Shown piece by piece: positions 24,291 to 35,015 of a DNA stretch of 64,000 nucleotides. The notes below the pieces were generated by a model. It worked only from the letters and a program-made list of their open reading frames with translations. It had not been told where the DNA came from and made no database searches. The stretch comes from Cymbidium sinense. Its lineage: Eukaryota > Streptophyta > Magnoliopsida > Asparagales > Orchidaceae. How positions within the stretch are numbered: position 1 is the first letter of the stretch; each line of letters starts with the position of its first letter. The DNA is taken from NCBI GenBank assembly GCA_021442155.1, contig CM038214.1, positions 140,840,040 to 140,904,039 of the forward strand, given 5' to 3'. Position numbers and translations under genes: made by a program.

Positions 24291-24745
24291 TGGGAGATGT
24301 ATTTTGATTGTGCAGCTTCCTTTCATAAGGGAGAAGCACCACGATCTACTCTTCCATGAAAGGCAGGGGTAGGAATAGTTCTCTTAACTCCAAATGGTGA
24401 TGTGATGAGATTCTCATACTATCTCTATAACCCATACATGAACAACGAAGCTGAGTATGAGGCTTTGATTGTTGGTCTAGAGTTAGCCATTACAGTCTAT
24501 GTCAAGAGCATCAACATCTACAAGGATTCTCAGTTGGTCATCAACCATATTGCTAGGTCCTACAAGGTTCTCAAACCTAAGCTTCATCATTACCACGAGT
24601 ATACCATGAAGGTGTTCGCCCAAATCCTTGAAGTCACCATCTACAATGTTCCCCAAGCGAGAACATAGTAACAGATGATTTGTTCAAACTTGCCAAAGAA
24701 TTGGCATGTTCGAAAGATGAGTCCATTCCAATTAGGGTCCAAAAT
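24291..24745 (+). pseudogene. Second, archaeal-type RNase H (aRNH) remnant of Tat lineage
   Basis: From 24291 the frame reads WEMYFDCAASFHKGEAPRST, KAGVGIVLLTPNGDVMRFSY, NNEAEYEALIVGLELA, INIYKDSQLVINHIARSYKV and, after a frameshift near 24668, VTDDLFKLAKELA. This fits the aRNH domain: MYFDGA, GAGVGI, NEAEYEAL, DSQLV and the final D before LAKLA. All four acidic positions (D, E, D, D) can be seen, although the frame is broken and the Gly of FDGA is Cys. The domain sits between RNase H and integrase, the arrangement that defines the Tat lineage. Confidence 0.85.
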
Positions 24746-24899
24746 AGACAAGTCCTATCCCTTATTGATGTTGAACTCATCAAGAGACTTTCTCTTGATG
24801 GGGAGGTTGTCGTTGCCAATAAGGATGAGGAGCTGGATTGGAGGCAACTGTTCATAGACTATTTGAACACCAACAAACTACTTCAAGAAAAGTGACAAG

Positions 24900-26050
24900 C
24901 CCATCAGGTGAAATAGAGAGCTCTCTCCTATGCTCTCATTGATGGCCCCTTGTACTAATGGTCATTCAATAAAATGTGGTTATGCTGTTTAGACAAACAC
25001 AAAGCCCATAGGATTGTGATCGAGGTATATTTGGGTCTATGCTGATCAATCAAAGAAGATGAAGATAAAGATTAAGAGACTAAGATACTACTGGCCTTCA
25101 ATGATTACAAACTGCATGGATGTGTCTAAGAGATGCCATCAGTGTCAAGTACACGGTGTAGTGCTACATCAACCACCCAAGATTCTACACCCTACATTGG
25201 CCTCATGGCCTATTAGGGAAGTAAAATTGTGGGTCTGATCGATCCTCCTTCTTCTAAGGGTCATCGATTCATTCTAGCTATCATCGACTATTTTTCCAAG
25301 TGGGTGGAGGCAATCCCACTCAGAGAGGTCACATCTCAGCATGTGCTTCAATTTTTCAGGAACCATATCGTATATAGGTTTGGGGTACCTCAACAAATTA
25401 TATCGATAATGGTACTACATTCAAAGAACCAAGATCAACTTTAAGACATGGTATAGATTGAGATACTCCACCATCTACTACCCTAGAGCAAATGGCATAG
25501 CAAAAGCATTCAATAAATCTCTCATCTAAATACTAAAGAAGACTCTTGATGATATTGAATGATAGTGGCATAAGAAGTTGGTTGAAGCCTTATGGACCTA
25601 CCACACTATATACATGACTCCAACTCAGTCTTCCTTGGTGTATAGGTCCAAAGTTGTTCTAACTTTAGAAGCTCAACTCATGTCACTGAGGATAGCATTG
25701 GGTAGCAAGATCACTATAGAGATGAATACAAAGTTTTGGTTAGAAGAGCTCGAAGGTTTAGAGGAGAGTCGGTTACAAGCATGCCAAAACCTCGAGTTAT
25801 ATAAAGAAAAATGATTCAAGCTCATAATAACCTGGTCTACCCTAGGTCTTTCCAAGTAAGAGAACTTGTGTTAGTCATAAGGAGACCAATTGTTGCCCAT
25901 CGAAAGATGGGAGGCAAGTTTGAACCCACTTGGGAAGGCCCTATGTCATAGAGAGACTACCAAGGAGGATCCTATCAGCTCATTGATTGTAAAGGGGAAC
26001 ACCTGATGCTTCCAATTAATGGGCTCTATTTGAAGAAATATTACCCATAA
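24900..26050 (+). pseudogene. Tat integrase and polyprotein C-terminus remnant
   Basis: A zinc-finger remnant (HRIVIEVYLGLC) lies at about 25006-25045. The core follows from 25229: VGLIDPPSSKGHRFILAIID, YFSKWVEAIPLREVTSQHVL and FFRNHIVYRFGVPQQIIS. A one-base loss just before the second catalytic Asp shifts the expected ITDNGT into another frame. Further on are remnants of GIAKAFNKSLI, WTYHTIYMTPTQS, a frame reading KMGGKFEPTWEGP, and the terminal INGLYLKKYYP before the stop at 26048-26050. The domain would insert element DNA. A better preserved relative is at 48362-49600 on the minus strand. Confidence 0.82.
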
Positions 26051-26149
26051 ATCATGTTTGAAAATAATTATCAACAAAAGAATAATAAAAATCTGATTCC
26101 ATTTTATCAAAAACTTCTATTCTTTCAAAGTGTTGTTTGCTTGTCTTGC

Positions 26150-26430
26150 GAATCCGCCTTGACGTGTTTAGGATAGGTGTAAGAGAACCCAAGAGGTATC
26201 CTATCCCTCTTTCATGACACAAACACAATCTCCTAGTGCTATTAGAGTAGCTCTGAGAGAACTTTAGAGGCATCCTATTTTGATTAGCACAATTAAGTTA
26301 GGTGTGAGAGAACCCAAGCAGCATCCTATCTTAGTTGGAATTCTAGTTGCCATCCGTGGCACCATTTCATCAAATTCCCCAAGCGTGGTTAGGGTAGGTG
26401 TGACAGAACCCAACTAGCATCCTATTCCCT
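26150..26430 (+). repeat. Short hairpin-bearing tandem units after pol
   Basis: Units read GGATAGGTGTAAGAGAACCC then CATCCTATCC-like ends, at about 26168, 26240, 26290 and 26387, with a weaker one at 26780. In the first unit GGATAGG (26171-26177) and CCTATCC pair as an inverted repeat. The minus-strand Tat copy carries a relative at about 48320-48365. Function is unknown. Confidence 0.6.
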
Positions 26431-26479
26431 TTAACACAAACACAAATATAAATACAAATCTTTTATCTTGGGCTATTTT

Positions 26480-29300
26480 CATGTGGGAGCAAGCCCCCTG
26501 TGGTACTCACTCATTAGCTACTCTAGGTTGGGTTTACATGTTACCTTGCTAGTATGTTGCCCTAGTGGTTCATTATTTGGAGGATGTGAGTTACCACGCT
26601 TTCTTTCTAACTTGATCATTGAAAACCAATGAGCGACTTGTTATTTTGGTAGTCTTCACTACCCAGCCAGTAAACTACCTTATGTTGACTTTGTTTAAGA
26701 AGATGTGAGTCCCCATGCTTTCTTCTTGAACTAGCAATCATGCACTGATTAGGTTGAGTATCCTCAAGGTCTAAGTCTAAGAGTCCCCGAGGCATCCTAT
26801 TCCTTCAAGCACAAACACATATCTTTTATCTCAGGCTACTTTGATGTGGGAGCAAGCCCCCTGTGGCACTCACTCATTAGCTGCTCTAGGTTGGGTCTAC
26901 ATGCTTCCTTGCTAGTGTGTCACCCCAATGGTTCCTTGTTTGGAGGATGTGAGTCCCTGCTTTCTTCCTAACTTGACCATTACAAAATAGCGAGGGCCTT
27001 GCTAGTTTGGTAGTCTTCACTTCCCAGTCAATAAGCTACCTCATATTGATTTTGTTTAAGAGGATGTGAGTCCCCGCACTTTCTTCTTGAACTAATCATC
27101 TTAATCTAACTAGGTCAAATATATTTGAGGTCTAGGATAAGTCCCCCAGAGGATCCTTTCCTCATGACTACATTTGAGTCAATATAAGTACCCTAGTGGC
27201 ATTCACTAATCTTTGGATGGCTCGAGCCAAAGATAGACTATCCAAACAATCAGTTCCACTATAGGAGGATGCGAGTCCCACACTTTTTTCCTAGGCTGGT
27301 TGTTGTAAATCGACAGGCACCTTATTTTGGTTGATGTTTGCTATACTGACAGTGACTCACCTGATGGATACACCACTCTTGGCAGATGTGAGTCCTTACG
27401 CTTTCTCCATGAGTTGGCAACCGAATACCTATGATTTTCTCTTCTCCAGGGTTTTGGATCAAGCCTTTAGCGACTCCTCACCATGCAAGTATTCTATTTG
27501 GATCATGTCCTTTGAGACCCTATTTAGACACTACCCAAGGTTACTTTTGGATTGGACAGTCCGACTTTCCTAGTAGCCACCCATATAGTTGGATAATTTG
27601 TTCAACGGATGCACATATTCTCCCTTAGTTTAGTAAATCTGAGATAGGTCTAGACTGATATAAGCTATTTCTCAGTTTGATCCCTTGCAAACTAATAGGG
27701 TCCATGATAAACAAACTAAAGAAACAAACAAAATATTCTCTTATGGATTAGGAATTCAAGCCCCCAAAGGGCCCCTTTTCCCAAGCAAGCATCTTATCTT
27801 TAGGGCAGTTTCAGCAAAACTCCCTATAGGAATTGCATGACTACATGATTTGAGAAAAGTCCTTAGGTCAGCACTCTCTCTATAATAACCCTTAGGTTGG
27901 ATTCAATCTATTTTTCCACAAGTAGTTTGCCTCAATAGTCATTTCACTTTGGAAGATGTAAGACTATGATGCATTCTTTCTAGCATGACTATCACAAACT
28001 GATAGCAACCCTAGGTTGGGTTCTATTTGTTGCCCAAAGCAACCGATCACCCTAGTGGTCTTTTATAGTGGAAGATGTGAGTCACTATGCTTTCTTCCCC
28101 TAAATCGATCATTGCAAATCGAAAGGCACTCCTTTGGTTGGATAGTTCTCCCCTCCACAGCTGGGAAGCTACTCCCTTTGGTTCAGTAAATCTGAGATAA
28201 GTTTAGGCTGATATAAGCTCCTTCTAAATGTGATCCATCGCAAACCAACATAATCCATCAAAATAAATTAAAACAAATGAAATTAATCTTGATTATCTTT
28301 GATATTATTTAAGTCCCTCAATGGCTTTCACTCAATAGTCAGCCCTAGGTCGAGTTCGATTTGTTGCCTTGTAAACCAATCACCCTAGTGGTTCTTTATT
28401 TTGGAAGATGTGACTCCCTGTGCTTTCTTCCTAACTTGACCATTGCAAGCCAAAAGGCACCCATTTAGTTGGATAGTCCTGCTATGTGGTTGGTAGACTA
28501 TTCCCTTTGGATTGGCAAATTTGAGCTAGTTCTAGGCCTCCATGGCCCCTACTCAGTGTAGTCCATTGCAAACCAACGGAATCCATCAAAACAAATTTAA
28601 AATAAAATTGATCTTGACTATCTTTGAGCTAATTTAAGTCCCCTAGCAGCATTCACTTAATAGTCAGCCCTAGGTCAGGTTCAATTTGTTGCCTTACCAA
28701 CCGATCATCCTAGTGGTTTGTTGTTTTAAAAGATGTGAGTCCCCATGCTTTCTTCTTAAACTTGACCATTACAAATCGAAAGGAACCTCTTTGGTTAGAT
28801 AGTCCTACTATGTGGTTGCTAGACTATTCCCTTTGGATTGGTAAATCTAAGCTAGCCCAAGGTCTCCATGACCTCTACTCAGTGTAGTCCATCAAAAATC
28901 GATGGGATCCATCAAAAATAATCTAAAAAATTAAATTAATATTGACTATCTTTGAGTTGATTTAAGTCCCCCATCATCATTCACTCAATATTCATCCCTA
29001 GGTTGGGTTCAATCCATTGCCTTGCCAATGGATCAACCTAGCAACTAGTCCCTACTTTGGAGGATGTAAGTTTGCTATGCTTTCTTTCCTATACCTCACA
29101 GAAAGGCAATCCCTTTGGTTGGTTAGTCCTACTATATGTTTGGTAGACTACCCCTTTGGATTGGTACATCTGAGTTATGTCTAGGCCTCCATGGCCCCTA
29201 CTCAATGCGATCCATCGCAAACCAATGGGGTCCATCTTAAATTCAAAAATCTAAAAAATCTGAAACAATTTGACCCTCCTCCCTTGGTGGAGTCAAACAA
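26480..29300 (+). repeat. Tandem repeats of ~330 bp in the Tat 3' region
   Basis: A recurring module contains GGAGGATGTGAGTCCC, GCTTTCTTC, a Cys/Leu-like GACCATTGCAAACC, and CCCTTTGGATTGG elements. Starts of the GATGTGAGT mark lie at 28071, 28402, 28730 and 29063 (steps of 331, 328 and 333). Earlier marks at 26582, 26699, 26942 and 27060 fall into pairs about 117 bp apart, repeating after 360 bp. Small frames in it (27331-27573, 27431-27628) are not conserved between units and are not taken as genes. The minus-strand copy at 46061-48340 contains the same module. Confidence 0.8.
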
Positions 29301-29709
29301 GCAACTAAACAACAACAATGAAAACAAACAATCAAAATAATCAAATAATCAAATCCTTTAATTTGCTTCTCCTCAGTGAGATGCAAGTCTTTTTAGTTCC
29401 CTCAATGGATCTTGAATTTTAATCCCTCAACGGATTTCAAACCTCTCATCCCCTTGTGGATGACTTGAACCTATTTCCCTAGTGGAAGGTTCATATACTC
29501 TATCCTTAGTGGATTCCTCTTTCACTCTCTTATGCCTCTGACATGAGTAGAGTCACACTGTACTAAGCTTTGGATTCCCTCTACACCTTGGGTTATGAGT
29601 AGATCATTTCTGTTAGTGCTTGTGATCATTCAGTGTTGTTGATCATTTTGGTCAACACCAATACGTGTGATGTACCTTGTCAATCACACCACACTTACTA
29701 GGCACCCTT
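29301..29709 (+). other. Tat region just upstream of 3' LTR
   Basis: This 0.4 kb carries several CCTCAATGGATC / CCCTTGTGGATG-type short repeats and ends in ACTAGGCACCCTT directly before the LTR. A purine-rich primer tract would be expected here and is not seen. Confidence 0.5.
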
Positions 29710-32700
29710 TGTTGACCTCATTTTTAGAATGCGCTCTCTCTATCTTATACATAGGACTTATCTTAGACACTATGAGTTTCCTTAGTCTTAAGGCACTTCT
29801 AGTAATTAGGTGAACACTCAACCTAACCCTAGAGACTTAGAAGAGTTAGCCATATGAATAAGTCATGCCTTAGGGTATTAGGAAAATTTGCCTACCCTAT
29901 AGGAACCAAATCCTTACTTCCTCCTTTCAAGTCAAACTCCAAATTAACCTCAAACTCAAATCAATTCCAAACTTAATTGATTTTCTCAAACTCAAATCAA
30001 TTCCAAATGATTGAAGCTTTTGATTAAAATTCAAAATTAAAAAATCCTTCATAAGTCACTTTGATTCTATCTTATTGACTTAGCTTGAATCAAATCCAAA
30101 TCAATTCAAATTAAAGAGATTTTCTCATAACCCATTTATATTCTCATTTTTATTCATAGATATAAATGAAATATAGATTCAAATATCCAAACCTAAATTC
30201 AAAACTCAAATCCAAATTCAACCAAAATTCAACCTAAGCCTTTCAAGTCAAATTCTTGAACTTAGCCAAATCAAATTCAAATCAAGCCAAACACTTGATT
30301 TTTCTTCATGATTCAATCAATCCTTCAATCATGAATCCAAATATAAATACAAACTTCAATCATCAAACCAAAGCTAAATTCAAAAATCAAACCAAATCAA
30401 ACTCATGTTCACCATTTGAACTTGAAATTATCAAATGAATCAAAACCCATTTGACTCCAAATCACTTGCAAATGGATTTATATTTTAATCATAAGTCCAT
30501 ATGTGAGTTCAACCAAACTTGATTCAAGCCTTGAACAAGTCAATTGACCCACTTAGGCTCACTTGACTCAAAGTGACCTAAAGTACCTCTTTTGAGCCAA
30601 ATTCTGATCTACCCAAATTGGATTGAACTAAGCCCAACTAAGCCTCACATTATGAGCAACAATCATCATGAGATGATCAATCACTCAAATTGGGTCAAAT
30701 CAAGTCAAACTTAAGGGTTGACCAAACACTTAGCCAAATGAAATCTAAACAACTTGACCTAAAAAAAAATATGTCAAAAACTTGATCTAAGCCAAATTGA
30801 TTGAATCCAATGGTTCAAGTTCATTCCAATTCACTTGTTGAACTTGACCAAAGCCTCAATTCCAACTAAACCCCAAGCCCAATTGACCATGAACCCAACT
30901 AACTAAAAGGTCAAATTGAGCCAAAATCAAATTAAAATTGATTGAAAATAAAGATAATACATTTCAAATGACCAATGAAACCTAAACCAACCCATGACCT
31001 AACCCAAATAGGTCAAATGGGTCAAATTGTCAACTTGACCCATTTGACCTAAACAAAATCAAATGAACCAAATCCAAATATAAACCAAATTGATTGGAAA
31101 CAAAAGATACCAAATCAATTCATATGATCATATGAACTTGACCCAACCCTTAGTTTGACCCAATTTGACCAATTGGTCAACTTGGTTGAATTTTGACCTA
31201 AATGGGTCAACATGAGCTAAATCATATCAAATCAATTCCAAATTCATTGAAACTTGTCCAAACCCATTTTTCAATCATACCAAACATATTCAAACTAAAA
31301 TCTAAGCCAAATGACCATCTTACCCATAGGTCAAAGGGTAATTGTTGGCCAAATTCACTTGGAATTTGGTCAAATCCTCTTCATGGCCACTTGTCACCCT
31401 CTTAGTGGACCAAGTGGACACTGTTGAGCATGCTGCACATGACCTAATGGGTTTGCCAAACCCAACCCAATGGCCAAGAATTCACTCACTTGGAAATGAG
31501 GGAATCATTCCTCCACCTTGTTTTGCACATGGAAACCTCTCCACTACCTTCCCAAAACGAACCATGTGCCATCTCAAATGACCTAACAAACCCATTTCTT
31601 CTGATCAATTGATCCAAAATTGAAGGATAGCTTGCGGACATCTAATCCATCTAGGGGGAGATATACTCCTTCTAATTTCATTTTATTTTTACACACTCAC
31701 ACTTGATTAGCAGAACTTGAGCAAGCATCCTCAAGCTTCTAAGCCTCCTAGAACTTTTCATTTCTCCATTTCCATTTGATTAAAAAACCAAAATAGGGAG
31801 GTAGCAAGGATTTCCATCTCTTTCAATACCCAATACTAAGTAATTGCTCTTGCAAGCACCCTCAGGGGACTCAATGTAGTTGATCCAAAGCTTTATCCAA
31901 GTTCTTAAGGCACGGGAGAGGGGAGTTTGATCAAGCCCCAAGCAATTGAAGCTAACCTTGGTCCATAGGAAGATCCACTTCATCGCAAGGCTTAAACTTT
32001 CAACAGCTTCATCTCCAATTGCGAGCCTAGAATAGGAAGTGTTTGGTCCTTCATGAAATAAATTTTCACCCCATTGCATTTTGACCATTGGATGTCTTAT
32101 CGCTTGCATGATGATGGTGTGGGTTGAGTTTGAGGTCAATCTGAGCTCAATCGAGCTCGAATCATGCCCTAAGGAGTGGATAAATGCCCTCTCCCATAGG
32201 TGAGCTCAGTGACGGATCTTGGAACATCCATCTGCAGATTTTGGATGGACGGTCCTGATCAAGCTGCGTAGGATCTATGATTAATCCCTTAAGAACTGCA
32301 GGCTTAATCCTGACCATCAAATATTTGATCGAACGGTCGAGGAGAAAGTACGTAGCACTGCCGTTGACGCGACATGGGATGTGACTACTTAAATAGTGAA
32401 TCTCATCGCGCCACATGGAAAGCTGCTAGTAGTCCGTGTGGTTTCTATTAGATAATTAGGGTTTTAATTAATTCCTTAATCATTGAATCTTTAAAATAAC
32501 ATAACTAAAACTAAAAAATAAAAAAAATACAAAATAAAATTCATTTTGAAGATAATTTAGTAAGAAATAATCTAAATTATTTCCAATTGATTTTGAACAA
32601 TGATTATTTCTTAATTAGGGTTTTAGTGAAAACTTAATAACCCTAATTACTACCTAGTTACTTCATTAATTCATTTCAAATTTCTCAAATGCATTTAATG

Positions 32701-35015
32701 GGAAGTCCTCTATCTCCCCTAATTTTCATGGGATTTATTGATGTGTTAACGGGAAATCACTTAATGAATCCTTAATCTCTCTCATAATGTAATTAAGGGT
32801 AATTAAGCATGTGAATAGTGGTTTAATCCCTTTATTAAGTTAATTAAGATTTGCTTAAGTGAAGAAGAGGTTTATGGAATGAGTTTGGGATAATTTTCCC
32901 TAAACTTCCCTAAACCCCTTTCCTTCCTTAATCTAAACTTAATTAAGGGATAATCCACTAATCACCTACTTAATTAACTTGATAAAATTTTCAAAACATT
33001 CCATAACTTAACCAATTCATGGGTAGGTGCTTAACTAATAACCTAAGTAGCTTAACGAAATCAAAATCCAACCCACATGTGTGGGAAGGGTTATGAAAGT
33101 ACTTAAATTAAACCCTTTAGCTTAATTAATCACTAATTATGAGCCAATTACATTAGGCCCTTTCTTTCCTAGGTGCATTGCTAATTTAAATTCCTTGTGA
33201 GGTTTTATATCATACTTTAGCTCATAATTATTTGGTTAAATATGTTAAAGTGGTGTAGGTAAGGAGTAATTAATGAACTTAATGTACACCTTAACCTAAA
33301 CAAAATATAAAATCAATCTAATGGTTCTAAAAATAAATTAAAACATTGTACACATCTTGGGAAAGGGTTAGGACCAACAAACCTTTTCACATTTTCTAAA
33401 TTCACATAAGAATCAAAACAAAATAAAAATCTCTTTAAAACAAATTTGATTTACTTTAAATAATCTTATTCATAAGATTTTCTTTAGGAATTAATTAGGG
33501 TGAATGAATTTAAATGCTTTCATTACCTCATTTCTTTCCTAACATGCTAAATGTGTATGTCATATGAAAATCATGGATTCATGCCTTTTGAAAAATCAAA
33601 TTAAAATGAAATGTTTCCTTTAGGTCAAATTGCATGCTTTGGCTAAAGTAAGGATATGAATGACTATTATGGCTACTAAATCTAAAATTATTTTCATAAA
33701 TTATAAATCAAATATCGCAATTGAAATGTATGCTACTTATAATTATTTATGAGCTTGCAAATGAATAGTATAAAATGTGTTATGTGATTCTCCCTCTCTT
33801 TCTTAACATATAATTGTATAGGATTTGCAAAGTGTATAGTTCATTTTAAAAGGGCATAACACTTACTTAAATCCATTCCTATACACTCCTATGTCATGAC
33901 TTAAGAAGGAATTCAACATTACACATATAAACTAAACAATCAAACCAAAATCAAATAAACATAAACTTTTGCATGATTCTTTTTTGATGCATTTCATTTT
34001 GTATATGCACATGTATTTAAGAAAAGAGGTATATTAGTTTGAACAACCCTAGGGTTGTGAGGCTTTAAGTAGCCCTAAGTAGGTGTTTTACCTTACACCC
34101 CGGTCAACAATGGCATTACTCACTTATATCTTTTATACTTGTAAATGTGCATATGAAAAATGGATAAAAGAATCTCTCTTTTCTACTTAACAAAATCATG
34201 CATCATAAAGCATCTAAATTTTCTTAAGTAACATCTATTAGCATTCATCATTAAGGTGTGCTAAAAACTTCCATTTTCATGTATAGATATGCTTAGGAAT
34301 CATCCATATGCATGTTACACATGTTGGGAAAGAAATGAAGTAAATGTGTATTTTGTGATTGTAATTCACTTACTTAATCTTAAAATGTCTTTCTTTTTGA
34401 ATAGGTTTGTTTAGGGAAAATATAAATTTAGGATTAATCAAAACACAAAAATCAATAATGAATCTACTTTAGAAATTACTTAAGGTAGGCAGGAAAGAGA
34501 ACTTCTCTTCTCTTTTCCTCTCTTTACAACTTTTAGTAATTAATTGTATGTTCATTCAAACATAATCAAATAATCAAAAATAAAATCAACCAAAGCAACT
34601 AAATCACTTAAATGAAACCACCCTCTAACTCTTTCGCACTTAGAAAACTTCAACCTTAAAGCCTAACTAAGCATACCACACAAACCTTAAAAAGCACACA
34701 CATTAGGCTAAGTCACCACTTCTAGCTTTAGGTTAGGGTGGTGCATGGTTTGATGTTTTGATTTTATTTTATGATGTAATGTTTTTGGTCTAGATGTTAG
34801 GGTGTATGTGCATAGAATGAATGGTAGGGCAATCTTAGTCTAACTGTTGTCCTCTACAGGGAATTATTCTTAAGGGGCACTATAATAAAAATATAAATGC
34901 TTTTTCTATGCAGGTGTTTATACCCCTAAGCATAATCCAAGTAGGCCAGGTGGACTTAGTTACCCATGTGTGGGGTTCTAAGTTCAATTTATACATATAC
35001 ATGCTTGGGAAAATA
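29710..35015 (+). repeat. 3' LTR of the + strand Tat element, truncated
   Basis: It is collinear with 11310-16844 and about 240 bp shorter through small deletions. Homology ends within CATGCTTGGGA at ~35010, after which unrelated T-rich sequence begins, so the LTR 3' end is missing. Many substitutions and short indels separate the two LTRs, which points to an old insertion. A 142-codon minus frame (34880-35308) crosses the LTR border, and a 119-codon minus frame lies at 31780-32139; neither has a counterpart in the other LTR, so both are rejected as genes. Confidence 0.8.

Larger units (their letters stand above)
11310..35015 (+). mobile_element. Tat-lineage Ty3/gypsy LTR retrotransposon, decayed, 3' LTR truncated
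   Basis: Two long direct repeats start with TGTTGACCT at 11310 and 29710 and flank an internal region. The domain order is gag (19500-19890), protease (21300-21740), reverse transcriptase (22850-23640), RNase H (23800-24230), a second archaeal-type RNase H (24291-24745) and integrase (25000-25600), ending at a stop codon at 26048-26050. Having the extra RNase H before integrase is diagnostic of the Tat/Ogre/Retand lineage. These elements also have long LTRs and long non-coding 3' regions, as here (3.66 kb between pol and 3' LTR). All coding domains carry stops and frameshifts, so the copy cannot encode its own proteins. No polypurine tract or primer-binding site was recognised, and the 3' LTR end is lost at ~35015. 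Confidence 0.85.

Noticed and set aside
26480..29300. Antisense gene as in Retand-type Tat elements
   Set aside because: No minus-strand frame of useful length; the region is tandem repeats.
31780..32139. 119-codon minus frame in the second LTR
   Set aside because: The same place in the first LTR does not keep the frame, so it is a chance opening.
11310..35015. Athila-type element with envelope-like gene
   Set aside because: The aRNH domain points to Tat, and no envelope-like frame follows integrase.
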